A DNA stretch of 64,000 nucleotides from Solibacillus sp. FSL K6-1523 (GTDB lineage Bacteria > Bacillota > Bacilli > Bacillales_A > Planococcaceae). The notes under the pieces were generated by a model. It was not told the DNA's origin. It did no database searches and saw only the letters and a program-made list of their open reading frames with translations. Below are positions 55,009-63,195 of the stretch, piece by piece. Each line of letters opens with the position of its first letter. Position 1 is the stretch's first letter. The DNA is taken from contig NZ_JBBOSU010000001.1 of NCBI RefSeq assembly GCF_038005225.1, positions 4,132,001 through 4,196,000 of the forward strand. The letters run 5' to 3'. The translations under genes and the position numbers were made by a program.

Positions 55009-56610
55009 TTATAAATAGCGACGCGCGCCTGAATAATTACGTTGGTAAGCGCCTTGGTTCATTGATTCAATTTTTACTTTAGATGCATAATGCGGTGCGT
55101 GCAACATTTGACCGTTGCCTAAATACATCCCCACATGATACACCTTACCTTTACCTCCATTATATGCGAAGAATACAAAGTCACCTGGCTTCAAATCTTT
55201 TTTCGCCACTGGTGTTCCTTTTGTTGCCTGGTAAAATGAATCACGAGGTATCATTATGCCGTGCGTACGCATAACTGCATATAAAATTCCCGAACAATCA
55301 TACCCCCATGAAGATGTACCTGCCCATAAATACGGTAAGTCCATAAAGCGTTTTGCTTCCTTAATAATTGTCTCTACTGACGGCTTTGGCACATCACTAT
55401 AATTTTGGAATGATTTCGCATCAGTTTTCTTTAATAGTTTGATCCCTTTACTCGGTGTTTGTACGAAATAGTAATCTTTATCTTCTTTTATAACAGGTAA
55501 AATTGTTGCATAACTAATCTCTAAATGCTTCGTGGCATCTGAATTATATAATGGCGCTTTTTTAGCAGTCACAATGGCAATCGCACAATCATCATAGTTC
55601 ATCTTTGTTGAAGCGAGATGTGATTTCGAAACCCAACCTGGATAGCCTTCTTTTTGATAAGGGACATACTGGTCATTCGCTGCAACACGCATCCAGTTGC
55701 CTTGCGTTTCTAGTACTGTTACTTCATCTCCGTACAATGCTTGCGTATCTGTACGATCAACTAGCCATTTTTTTTGCGCTAATGACATCGAAGAAATCCA
55801 TTTCTGCATTTCAACCGGATTTGTAGTCGATGGCGTGTCTACTGCGCGAGATTTATTGCGGTGTTTCCATAAATTCGTTACTGCTACATCCACTTTATAT
55901 GTAGTTGTATCTGTTTCACGCGCACAACTTAATTGCTCTTGTGGCTTTTCAGTTACGATAGGCTCTTGTGGTTGTTGTGGGTCCTGAACTACAGGTTTTT
56001 CAAGTCGGAATGATGGATCTAAAACGCGCGCCATAAATACCGCAAAGCTCCCACGTGTTAACGATGCCTCTGGATGGAACTTCCCATCTTCAAAGCCGAT
56101 CGTGATTTGATTGGCAATTAAAATATTAATTGAAGCTGCTGCCCAATGTGTGGCTGGCACATCTGGGAAACTACTATCCTCAACCGCTCCTGTTAAGGGA
56201 AACGCTTGAACTAAAATTGCCGCAGTCTGTGCACGCGTTAAATTTTGATCTGGATTAAACTGACCGTTATTCCCTGTCATAGCCCCATACTCTGTTATTG
56301 CTGCAATAATCGGCATTCGCGGATCATCTGCCGCAACATCTGAATAGGTAGGAATCGGACTTAATTCGGTATCTAATTGCAATGCTCGTACAAGCATTTC
56401 TGCCGCCTCATAGCGTGTAATCGTATCTTTTATGCGAAAAGCCCCCGTCGGCTCCGCATCAATAATACCGTATGAAATTAAAAAATCTAACTCAGCCTTT
56501 TGTTGCGAACTATCTGGAACATCTGTAAATAGTTGCGCTTGCACAGTAGCCATAGCCCCTGTAAAAAATAAACATAATGCAAAGATTGGAACTAACAACT
56601 TACGAATCAT
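55009..56610 (-). CDS. SLH-SH3-NlpC/P60 cell-wall hydrolase
   Basis: Exported peptidoglycan hydrolase of 533 residues. Order: signal peptide (1-25), three SLH repeats (about 27-200; FTDVPDSSQQKAELDFL, FPDVPATHWAAASINIL, RGSFAVFMARVLD) that anchor it to the secondary wall polymer, a Pro/Gln linker, one or two SH3-like regions (WMRVAANDQYVPYQKEGYPGW), and a C-terminal NlpC/P60 domain. The catalytic Cys is in WGYDCSGI and His in KVYHVGMYLG. It probably cuts D-Glu-diaminoacid bonds. The ATG at 56608-56610 follows GGGGGAG. Confidence 0.92.
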   Translation of the reverse strand: MIRKLLVPIFALCLFFTGAMATVQAQLFTDVPDSSQQKAELDFLISYGIIDAEPTGAFRIKDTITRYEAAEMLVRALQLDTELSPIPTYSDVAADDPRMPIIAAITEYGAMTGNNGQFNPDQNLTRAQTAAILVQAFPLTGAVEDSSFPDVPATHWAAASINILIANQITIGFEDGKFHPEASLTRGSFAVFMARVLDPSFRLEKPVVQDPQQPQEPIVTEKPQEQLSCARETDTTTYKVDVAVTNLWKHRNKSRAVDTPSTTNPVEMQKWISSMSLAQKKWLVDRTDTQALYGDEVTVLETQGNWMRVAANDQYVPYQKEGYPGWVSKSHLASTKMNYDDCAIAIVTAKKAPLYNSDATKHLEISYATILPVIKEDKDYYFVQTPSKGIKLLKKTDAKSFQNYSDVPKPSVETIIKEAKRFMDLPYLWAGTSSWGYDCSGILYAVMRTHGIMIPRDSFYQATKGTPVAKKDLKPGDFVFFAYNGGKGKVYHVGMYLGNGQMLHAPHYASKVKIESMNQGAYQRNYSGARRYL

Positions 56611-56671
56611 TTTTTCTCCCCCACTAAGCAATTTTCTAGATGCTTTTAATCGTTTGAATATACTAATATTC

Positions 56672-57154
56672 CTATACCATTATACAAATTATTGGGAATA
56701 AGGGGGGGTATTTTAAGTATTTTTTCAATATCACCATATGCATTAATTGTTTACCATTTTCAAAAATAGGTTGATCATAATTTTCAAGGAAGAAGTTTTC
56801 GATTTGATGAGAAATGACAAAGCCACATGATTCATAAAATGGAATTGTCAAAGGGCTGTCCCCTGTTCCAACAAGCATTGTATGCCCTTTATGTTGATAA
56901 TGAGAGAACATCTCTTGAATCATTTTTCTGCCATAGCCTTTTCTTTGATGCAAAGGGTCAGTAGCAAGATTTTTAATTTCAAAAAGACCGTCCCCTTCAT
57001 CTGTTACAACACATACAGCTTTTACACCATCCTCTTCTAAAACATACATCTCCCCTCTCTCTAAATAACGATCAATCATACTTTCTTGCTCATCTGCTAA
57101 TAGCAATAATTCTAGAAACTGCTTTTTATTTTGTGTAATTTGTTTTATTTTCAT
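56672..57154 (-). CDS. GNAT acetyltransferase
   Basis: A 160-residue GNAT protein. The core strand-loop is EIKNLATDPLHQRKGYGRKMIQEM, and the C-terminal motif is IPFYESCGF. The last 10 residues (FPIICIMV end) are unusually hydrophobic and run past the normal domain end, hinting at a shifted stop. Substrate unknown. AAGGAGC precedes the ATG. Confidence 0.82.
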   Translation of the reverse strand: MKIKQITQNKKQFLELLLLADEQESMIDRYLERGEMYVLEEDGVKAVCVVTDEGDGLFEIKNLATDPLHQRKGYGRKMIQEMFSHYQHKGHTMLVGTGDSPLTIPFYESCGFVISHQIENFFLENYDQPIFENGKQLMHMVILKKYLKYPPLFPIICIMV

Positions 57155-57383
57155 AGTTTTAGCTCCTTATTTATGTTTATCTACAATATTATAAGTAATA
57201 ATACGTCCTAGCAAAGTAGAGAATGTTTGCAATAAAAAATTAATAGATTTAAGTGTTTTTATAATAATAATCTATTGCAACTATTCGATTGCTGTTATAT
57301 ACTATCGAAGTTAAGTCGAACATTAACAACTATATCAAATCAAATCGTTCGTGTTTAGGTTATTTTAGGAGGAATAAAGTTTA

Positions 57384-58223
57384 ATGAAAAAGAAATCATA
57401 TGTTAAATATGTTGTCACTCTATTAATGTTAGTTTTAATGATGGTCGGTTGTTCAGACAACGCGCAGAATAACGAAAAAGATACAACTACAGGCGATAAT
57501 AAACAAACGAATGAAAACGTAATCGGTATTATTGGGGCAATGAGTGAAGAGGTCGAAATTCTTCGCGAAAAAATGGAAATTGAAAATACGAAAGAGATTG
57601 CAGGAATGGAATTTTATCAAGGGACACTTGATGGAGAAAATATCGTACTCGTGCAATCGGGTATCGGAAAAGTTAATGCAGCAGCATGTGCACAAATTTT
57701 AGCCGATCATTTCGGTGTAGATTACTTAATTAATTCAGGTGTTGCCGGCGGATTAAACCCAGATGTGAAAGTAGGAGACATCGTAATTTCTACGGATGCA
57801 GTTCAGCATGACGTAGACATTACTGCACTTGGAGAAGAACCTGGTGTTATTTCTCGAATGGAAACAAGTATATTTACAGCCGATGAGAAGTTAATTCAAC
57901 TAGCAGAACAATCTGCAAAAACTTTGTCTGAGGATATTCATGTTTTCAAAGGCCGAATCGCTAGTGGTGACCAATTTATTGCAAGTAATGAACAACGTGA
58001 TAAAATTGCACAAACATTCGCTCCATATGCAGTAGAAATGGAAGGTGCTGCTATTGCACATGTTGCGCAATTAAATAACATCCCATTTGTCATTATTCGT
58101 GCCATTTCAGATGATGCGAACGGTGAATCGAATGTTACCTATGTTGATTTCGTCGAAGTGGCAGCTAAAAATGCGAGCCAAATGATGGAACAAATGATCA
58201 AAGATTTTAATACGAATTTGTAA
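57384..58223 (+). CDS. Exported MTA/SAH nucleosidase lipoprotein
   Basis: 5'-methylthioadenosine/S-adenosylhomocysteine nucleosidase domain (about residues 45-279) behind a lipoprotein signal peptide (MVGC, Cys23) and an Asn/Thr/Asp-rich linker. Active-site features are kept: GAMSEEVEIL (catalytic Glu), GVAGGLNPDVKVGDIVIS, VEMEGAAIAHV and IRAISDDA (catalytic Asp). The usual enzyme is cytoplasmic and about 230 residues; this one should sit on the outside of the membrane. It could salvage external MTA, SAH or nucleosides. AGGAGGAATAAAG precedes the ATG. Confidence 0.9.
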   Translation: MKKKSYVKYVVTLLMLVLMMVGCSDNAQNNEKDTTTGDNKQTNENVIGIIGAMSEEVEILREKMEIENTKEIAGMEFYQGTLDGENIVLVQSGIGKVNAAACAQILADHFGVDYLINSGVAGGLNPDVKVGDIVISTDAVQHDVDITALGEEPGVISRMETSIFTADEKLIQLAEQSAKTLSEDIHVFKGRIASGDQFIASNEQRDKIAQTFAPYAVEMEGAAIAHVAQLNNIPFVIIRAISDDANGESNVTYVDFVEVAAKNASQMMEQMIKDFNTNL

Positions 58224-58237
58224 TCGACTAATAATGA

Positions 58238-58282
58238 AGGGAATCTCTTTTATGCGAATAAGCAGAGGAGGTTCCTTTTTTA
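58238..58282 (+). terminator. Terminator after the nucleosidase gene
   Basis: AAGGGAATCTCT pairs imperfectly with AGAGGAGGTTCCTT, then TTTTTAT. Confidence 0.65.
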
Positions 58283-58304
58283 TATGTGCCTATAGTAAAC
58301 TACT

Positions 58305-58492
58305 GTAACTTGATTCAGCGGGGGGGTCAAACCCCAGCTAAATCAAGTTACGCCCCGGCGGATGTCACAGATTTTTAAGGGAAACGGAAGTCAGCCTAAG
58401 GACGTCACATCGTGTGACAACGGCTGACTGACCCACGTCCTGTGGCCCCGAGCTCGAAAAAATCTGGACGCAATTACGCCAAGGCGTAATTG
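58305..58492. repeat. Dispersed palindromic repeat, copy E (fullest copy)
   Basis: In inverse orientation to copy C. Three nested palindromes are visible: GTAACTTGATT/AATCAAGTTAC at one end, an inner AGTCAGCC/GGCTGACT with GTCACA-TCG-TGTGAC inside, and CAATTACGCC/GGCGTAATTG at the other end. ACAGATTTTT pairs with AAAAAATCTG around the inner part. No ORF inside. It fills most of the gap between the nucleosidase and DUF4230 genes. Confidence 0.85.
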
Positions 58493-58579
58493 ATTTACAC
58501 TATTCATAGAAAATAAGATAATAGAATTAAGTATTGGAAAATAACCTTAATTCGAAGGGGAAAAGTGAGGGGAAATACT

Positions 58580-59329
58580 ATGAAGAAAAATGATGAAGCA
58601 TTAACACAGCTTGAGCATGTGCTGCAGGAACTAAAAAAAGGTGAAGAAGAAAGTGCTGCTACTAGTGTTGTTATGGGACAGAGAAGGGCCAACCCTAATA
58701 TCTCAGGTGCATTATTTAAACTCATTTTCAAATTTTGGGGCGTAAAGATTTTATTAATTGCATTGCTTCTTTTAGCTATTACATCTGGTGGGATTTGGTG
58801 GTTATTTTCTGGGAGTACATATAAAAAGGAAAGTACAACATTTATCGAACACATTCAAGATTTAGCAACGCTTGCTACAGCTGAAGCACATGTCAAAGTA
58901 ATTATTAAGGAAGAGGACAATAAGCTTTTCGGAAATGATATTCCGGTTAATTTCCCAGGTACAAAGAGAGAGGTTTTATTGGTCGTTCCTGCCACAGTCA
59001 TTGCTGGCGTGGATCTTAAAGGGGTTACTTCAAGCGATATAAAGGTGAATGAGGATAAAAAGAAGTTAGAAATTAGCCTACCACGGGCAACGCTTATACA
59101 AGATCCTGCAATTCAGATGGATCGTGTCCAGACTTTCTCAGATGAAGGACTCTTCCGCGGGAAAGTGAAATGGGATGAAGGATTTAACTTAGTGGCAGTA
59201 GCACAAGAGGAAATTAAAGAGGAAGCCATTGAAATCGGTTTATTACAATCAGCAGAAAAAAGCGCAGAGAAAGTGCTTGAAGGTTTCTTTAGCAATCTTG
59301 GGTATACGGTGAAGGTAACGTTTGAATAA
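58580..59329 (+). CDS. DUF4230 membrane protein
   Basis: A 249-residue protein with a charged cytoplasmic N-terminus (about 55 residues), one membrane helix (about 58-80, ILLIALLLLAITSGGIWWLF) and an extracytoplasmic DUF4230 domain of strands and amphipathic helices (LATLATAEAHVKVIIKEED visible). Function of the family is unknown. The ATG at 58580 has GAGGGG 8 bases upstream; an in-frame GTG five codons earlier lies within that site. Terminator follows. Confidence 0.82.
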   Translation: MKKNDEALTQLEHVLQELKKGEEESAATSVVMGQRRANPNISGALFKLIFKFWGVKILLIALLLLAITSGGIWWLFSGSTYKKESTTFIEHIQDLATLATAEAHVKVIIKEEDNKLFGNDIPVNFPGTKREVLLVVPATVIAGVDLKGVTSSDIKVNEDKKKLEISLPRATLIQDPAIQMDRVQTFSDEGLFRGKVKWDEGFNLVAVAQEEIKEEAIEIGLLQSAEKSAEKVLEGFFSNLGYTVKVTFE

Positions 59330-59332
59330 GCT

Positions 59333-59378
59333 GACCATCTAGAACATTGATATAACAATGTTTTAGGTGGTTTTTTAT
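59333..59378 (+). terminator. Intrinsic terminator after DUF4230 gene
   Basis: ACCATCTAGAACATTG pairs with CAATGTTTTAGGTGGT, with G-U pairs, then TTTTTATTTT. Confidence 0.85.
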
Positions 59379-59404
59379 TTTATAAACTTTAATTAAGGAA
59401 AAAT

Positions 59405-59432
59405 AAAAGCCTAGCACTGGGCTAAGCTTTTT
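59405..59432 (-). terminator. Terminator overlapping a stop codon
   Basis: AAGCTTAGCCC and GCTAGGCTTTT form an imperfect stem on the minus strand. The stop codon of the 59422-59778 gene lies inside its 5' arm. Confidence 0.6.
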
Positions 59433-59778
59433 GATAGGAAAACTCGATTTTTTTATTATGTTTCTTCAGTAAATCCAACACTTCATTTAAGTTGGACAGT
59501 TCATCCTTTTCAACCATAAATGCATTTTCATCATGCTGGGCTACATAGGTGCTGCTTGGATACTCTTCATTTTCATTCGTTATTAGACGTACATAACCAA
59601 ATTTCATGCCCGCCTCTTTATAATCGACGCGTTTAATTTCTCCAAGCGGAATAACTTTCATGCGCGGCTTTGCTTTCGTAAGTATCCACCATTTCTCACC
59701 TAAATAGTCAATCTTCATCTCTTTTTGATCGATGTCTATGTTATAACCGCCAAATAACTTAAAGCTAAATGTTTTCAT
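59422..59778 (-). CDS. Small PH-like (DUF4429-type) protein
   Basis: A 118-residue protein without membrane helix. The pattern FSFKLFGGYNIDIDQKEMKI ... KVIPLGEIKRVDYKEAG ... GYVRLITNENEEYP resembles the PH-like DUF4429 fold, though without the usual SHOCT tail. Function unknown. No neighbour shares its direction closely. The ATG lies 140 bp from the anti-sigma gene end, in a monocistronic setting. Confidence 0.65.
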   Translation of the reverse strand: MKTFSFKLFGGYNIDIDQKEMKIDYLGEKWWILTKAKPRMKVIPLGEIKRVDYKEAGMKFGYVRLITNENEEYPSSTYVAQHDENAFMVEKDELSNLNEVLDLLKKHNKKIEFSYQKA

Positions 59779-59903
59779 CTACTAAACTCCATTTCCAAAA
59801 GGTCGTTACGTAAAGTATACGGATTATAGTGTAAAATTTCTAATTTAAGCCGCTGATTGAGAATAACCACTGATGGAAAAGAGAGAAAACCTTAAATTGA
59901 ACG

Positions 59904-61043
59904 CTATTTACTTTCCTTATTAAACCGAATTAAATACATCGCTTTATCCATACCTTCCCCATTTACAACGAGCGTACCTTGCTCTGTAAATCGAGGTAGT
60001 ACTAGCCTTTCTCTAATAGATGGTAGTTTGGATAGAAGTTTCAATTCGCCCTCCTGTAATGCAAAAAGCTGCACAGTATTGCTTTCACCTTTTTCAACGG
60101 CGACAGCAAAATGTTCACCATCCGTTGCATAATCATGTATTCCGACAGATTTTTCAATGACATTAAAATCACCTGTTGTCCTATCAATAAAGCCAATAGC
60201 AGCTGGCTCATCATCATTTTCATTCCACAAATAACTATAAATTTTATCGCCCTTTAACAAAATATTTTCTGCAATATCATATGGAAATACATAGCTTTCT
60301 AATTTTTTCTTCATTTCCAAATCATGCACTGTCACAACTGTATTTTTTCCGTCCTCCATCTTAAAGACTTCTGAAAATACAACTTGATTCCCTTCAAAAG
60401 CTAGCCAGCTACTACTACCTTCCCCTTCAATTTCACGTAAAATTTGAGATGTCCCGTCATTTAAATTTAATGTAAACGTGTACGGCTTATTATCTTGGAA
60501 TCCTGTGTAAACAACAGTATCTCCCTGCAATTGAATGCCATAAAAATACGGCGTTTCCATTATGTTCACTTCATGCGTCTCACGATTTAACACATGGATT
60601 TTGCGCTCATTATTTACAGGCTGAGCCCAAACAAGCCAATCTTTTGATACGGCATAATCAAAAACACGCGCAATTTCAGAAGTATCTACTAGTAACGTCT
60701 CTCCTTGCGTCTCTACATCAAACGCAAAAAAACCATTCTCTGTGTTGTAAATGAATTCATTCGTTTCATCAAGATAAGTTGAATCTACAAGGGATGTATA
60801 CTGCACATTTGGAATAACAACCTTTTCAATCGTAAAATTTTGCTCATCAAAGAAAGCTTGTTGCACATATGGAACAGCTAAAAATACAGCCATAAAAAGA
60901 GCTATAGTCGTTATGACAACTGGCACCCACGTTTTACTCGGCTTTTTTATCGGCGGCTTTTGCATATTCCCCCTCGTTTTCTCGATGATTCGCTGCCTAT
61001 TTTCTTCAGTATTTTTTAAAGGGGTCAGTCGGTAATTAGTCAT
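59904..61043 (-). CDS. Membrane anti-sigma-like protein with extracellular propeller
   Basis: A 379-residue protein with a 37-residue cytoplasmic N-terminus, one membrane helix (about 38-60) and an extracellular region of repeated four-strand units (for example DWLVWAQPVNNERKIHVLNRET and GDTVVYTGFQDNKPYTFTL) that looks like a beta-propeller. Its start overlaps the ECF sigma gene by 8 bp, the position of a cognate anti-sigma factor. No zinc-binding ZAS motif is seen, so sigma binding by the short N-terminus is inferred. It may sense envelope state. Confidence 0.75.
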   Translation of the reverse strand: MTNYRLTPLKNTEENRQRIIEKTRGNMQKPPIKKPSKTWVPVVITTIALFMAVFLAVPYVQQAFFDEQNFTIEKVVIPNVQYTSLVDSTYLDETNEFIYNTENGFFAFDVETQGETLLVDTSEIARVFDYAVSKDWLVWAQPVNNERKIHVLNRETHEVNIMETPYFYGIQLQGDTVVYTGFQDNKPYTFTLNLNDGTSQILREIEGEGSSSWLAFEGNQVVFSEVFKMEDGKNTVVTVHDLEMKKKLESYVFPYDIAENILLKGDKIYSYLWNENDDEPAAIGFIDRTTGDFNVIEKSVGIHDYATDGEHFAVAVEKGESNTVQLFALQEGELKLLSKLPSIRERLVLPRFTEQGTLVVNGEGMDKAMYLIRFNKESK

Positions 61044-61548
61044 GTAACAGCACCTCCCATTGTTCTTTTCCCAGCTTTCGTTTTAAATGTTCTTTAGCAC
61101 TTTTCAGCCTTGATTTCACCGTACTTTCTGGTCGATTTAATAGCTCAGCAATTTCCTTGATAGATAAACCTTCTAAATAGTAATAAACAATCGCTTCACG
61201 CTGCTTGAGTGGCAATGCTAATATCGCTGCATCCAGTACGTTCAGTTCATCTTTTTCGACAAGTGCATCTTTATGTATCATTTTTTCCTTAGGCATTAAT
61301 TTCATCGTGAGCTTCACTTTCCGATATGCCCAGCTTTTCAAATAATCTTTACACGCATTGGCCGTTAGCCTTGATAAATAAGCCCTCAGCTCACCTTGCT
61401 CTATATAATCTGAACAATATAATTTCAAAAACACATCTTGCACAAGGTCTTCAGCTAAATATTTATCTTTCACGTAGTAATAGGCAATGCGGAACAATAA
61501 TTCTGTATGTTCGTGCATCGCTTTTTCAACTAATTCTGACCGATTCAA
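61036..61548 (-). CDS. ECF-type RNA polymerase sigma factor
   Basis: Extracytoplasmic-function sigma factor of 170 residues. Region 2 is ELLFRIAYYYVKDKYLAEDLVQDVFLKLY and region 4 is LPLKQREAIVYYYLEGLSIKEIAELLNRPESTVKSRLKSAKEHLKRKL with its helix-turn-helix. The start is set at TTG 61546-61548 because GAGGAGG lies 7 bases upstream; an ATG eight codons earlier has no site. It is translationally coupled to the membrane protein downstream. Its own promoter was not identified. Confidence 0.9.
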   Translation of the reverse strand: MNRSELVEKAMHEHTELLFRIAYYYVKDKYLAEDLVQDVFLKLYCSDYIEQGELRAYLSRLTANACKDYLKSWAYRKVKLTMKLMPKEKMIHKDALVEKDELNVLDAAILALPLKQREAIVYYYLEGLSIKEIAELLNRPESTVKSRLKSAKEHLKRKLGKEQWEVLLHD

Positions 61549-61671
61549 ACCTACGACCTCCTCTCCATACATAAACGATGCTACATCTAAAAAGGACGAA
61601 AAAAAAGAACGAAATGAAATTAATTATTCATCCCGTCCATCAAATCGTTATTTTATTTTCATGCCACTTCT

Positions 61672-62169
61672 CTAAATCATTTTATTTAACTTATTTTTCA
61701 ACCATTCGGCATCTACAACTTCTGCAATTTGTAAAAAGTGCTGTAAATCATGTTCCTTTAATCCGTGGAAATAACTCGGTAACATTAATTTGGACGAGCC
61801 TAGCATAAATTCAGCTTCCCAAAACTCATCCTTCAACTCAGACAACGTTTTTATTAGCCTTTTCCGAGCATTAACAAATTCCTCAATGATGAATGCCTTT
61901 GTATTTTCCCTAGCATTTTTAGCCGATTCATTGTTTAAACTATTCGTATCCGGTGCTTTTGGCAAATCTGCTTGTTGAAATAAATAAGGTACGCGTTGAT
62001 TGATAACAAATTCATCCCATGCTTTAAAATGCCCAACTACTTCTGCAACCGACCATTTACTCAGCCCAACAGTTTTTCTCCAATCCTTTTCATTTAATTC
62101 AATTAAACTTTCTATCCAATCAATAGAATTTTCTATATGCACTATTACTAATTCCTTTGCTAAAAGCAT
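61672..62169 (-). CDS. DinB-like/DfsB four-helix protein
   Basis: A 165-residue helical protein of the DinB superfamily in the ClbS/DfsB group. WSVAEVVGHFKAWDEFVI and YFHGLKEHDLQHFLQIAEVV carry the histidines of the putative metal site. Function unknown; relatives protect against DNA-alkylating colibactin or detoxify thiols. The ATG at 62167-62169 follows GGCGGGTG; the frame is open 16 codons farther upstream. Confidence 0.75.
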   Translation of the reverse strand: MLLAKELVIVHIENSIDWIESLIELNEKDWRKTVGLSKWSVAEVVGHFKAWDEFVINQRVPYLFQQADLPKAPDTNSLNNESAKNARENTKAFIIEEFVNARKRLIKTLSELKDEFWEAEFMLGSSKLMLPSYFHGLKEHDLQHFLQIAEVVDAEWLKNKLNKMI

Positions 62170-62308
62170 GTTTTTCAACACCCGCCTAACTTTATAGGTA
62201 TGCAAAATTAATTCCAAACTTGACCTAGCTTATCTGCATAGAAATTAACTTCCCTTTATATAGATAAAAAAGACGATCCCTCCCGTTGAAGTCCACGTCA
62301 TAATAATT

Positions 62309-62704
62309 TTAGTCGTTACACTTTAATTTTTTCACAAAATAATGGCGCTTACTTGGAAGTGGGTATTCATCAAGCGCAAAAACTTCTTCATAGCCTAGCT
62401 TTATGTAGAAATCCTTTGCTTGGAAACTAAATGTATCGAGAAAAGACTTTTTACAACCTCTTTGCATCGCTTCTAATTCAGCAGCTTCCATCAATTTAGT
62501 ACCAATATTCTGCCCTCTTAATGTTTCATCGACCCATAAAAATGAAATTTCTAACCAGTTTCCGTGCGTTTCCCCTGAGATTCCCGCTACTTTTTCTCCA
62601 GCCTCATTGTGAACAAAAATAGCGATTGGATTCGTTTCCTTTAGTTCGATATGAGATAGATTAAAATCAATTAATTTACTTCTAATTTCAATAATAGACT
62701 TACT
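62309..62704 (-). pseudogene. 5'-truncated GNAT acetyltransferase
   Basis: The reading frame is open from a TAA at 62705-62707 to the stop at 62309 and encodes about 130 residues of a GNAT fold (AIFVHNEAGEKVAGISGE, FLWVDETLRGQNIGTKLMEAAE, FQAKDFYIKLGYEEV). No ATG, GTG or TTG occurs before the acetyl-CoA loop, so the first strand and the start are missing. The rest is uninterrupted, so the loss may be recent. Sequence above 62707 does not continue the family in any frame that I found. Confidence 0.7.
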
Positions 62705-62736
62705 TTACCATTTTATAGGGGCAATTAACATAATTA

Positions 62737-62934
62737 TTACGTCTCAAAAAGAAACATAAAATAAATAACCCCATATATAGGAAGTGCAATTGAAGTTAGA
62801 ATGTACATAGTCATTTCGCCTTTAGTAAGCTTTCTTTTCCACCTCGTCAGTTTTAGTTGCCTACAATACATAGCGCTGGAAAAAATAATAATGAGAAGGG
62901 CTAACTCTTGTATATCTTTTAAACTGGATATCAA
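62737..62934 (-). CDS. Small two-helix membrane protein, unknown
   Basis: A 65-residue protein with two hydrophobic segments (LALLIIIFSSAMYC and ILTSIALPIYGVIYFMFLF) separated by a basic loop (RQLKLTRWKRKLTKGE). TTG at 62932-62934 is chosen as start because AAGGAG lies 8-9 bases upstream; a TTG 12 codons earlier has no site. I do not recognise it, and it could be a chance ORF. Confidence 0.4.
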   Translation of the reverse strand: MISSLKDIQELALLIIIFSSAMYCRQLKLTRWKRKLTKGEMTMYILTSIALPIYGVIYFMFLFET

Positions 62935-63195
62935 ATGATCCGCTCCTTGAAGTATTCTAGAAATTTGCAATCACACAATTTTGTATACTTAATTCTACGA
63001 AAAAATGATCGCATATATTCATCATTTCATTTTCTTAAAAAATAGATTAATTCCTTTATCAATTACGTCTCGAACCACTCGAAATGATCCATTCAAATAC
63101 CTGCGATATCAGTCTGGATTCCCCCCTTACCACTGACTCCCTCTGAAACAAGTTAAATCTTTATAGTTTCAGCATATTATTTCCTTCAAAATTAA

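Noticed and set aside
57155-57383. SAM- or purine-type riboswitch ahead of the exported nucleosidase
   Set aside because: The leader is short and AT-rich, and none of the conserved junction motifs is present.
63058-63165. Possible further copy of the palindromic repeat (AATTACGTCTCGAAC ... GTCTGGATTCCCCCC ... AAACAAGTTAAA)
   Set aside because: Only short, scattered matches to the modules; the hairpins do not form. It may be a very decayed copy, but it cannot be supported by eye.
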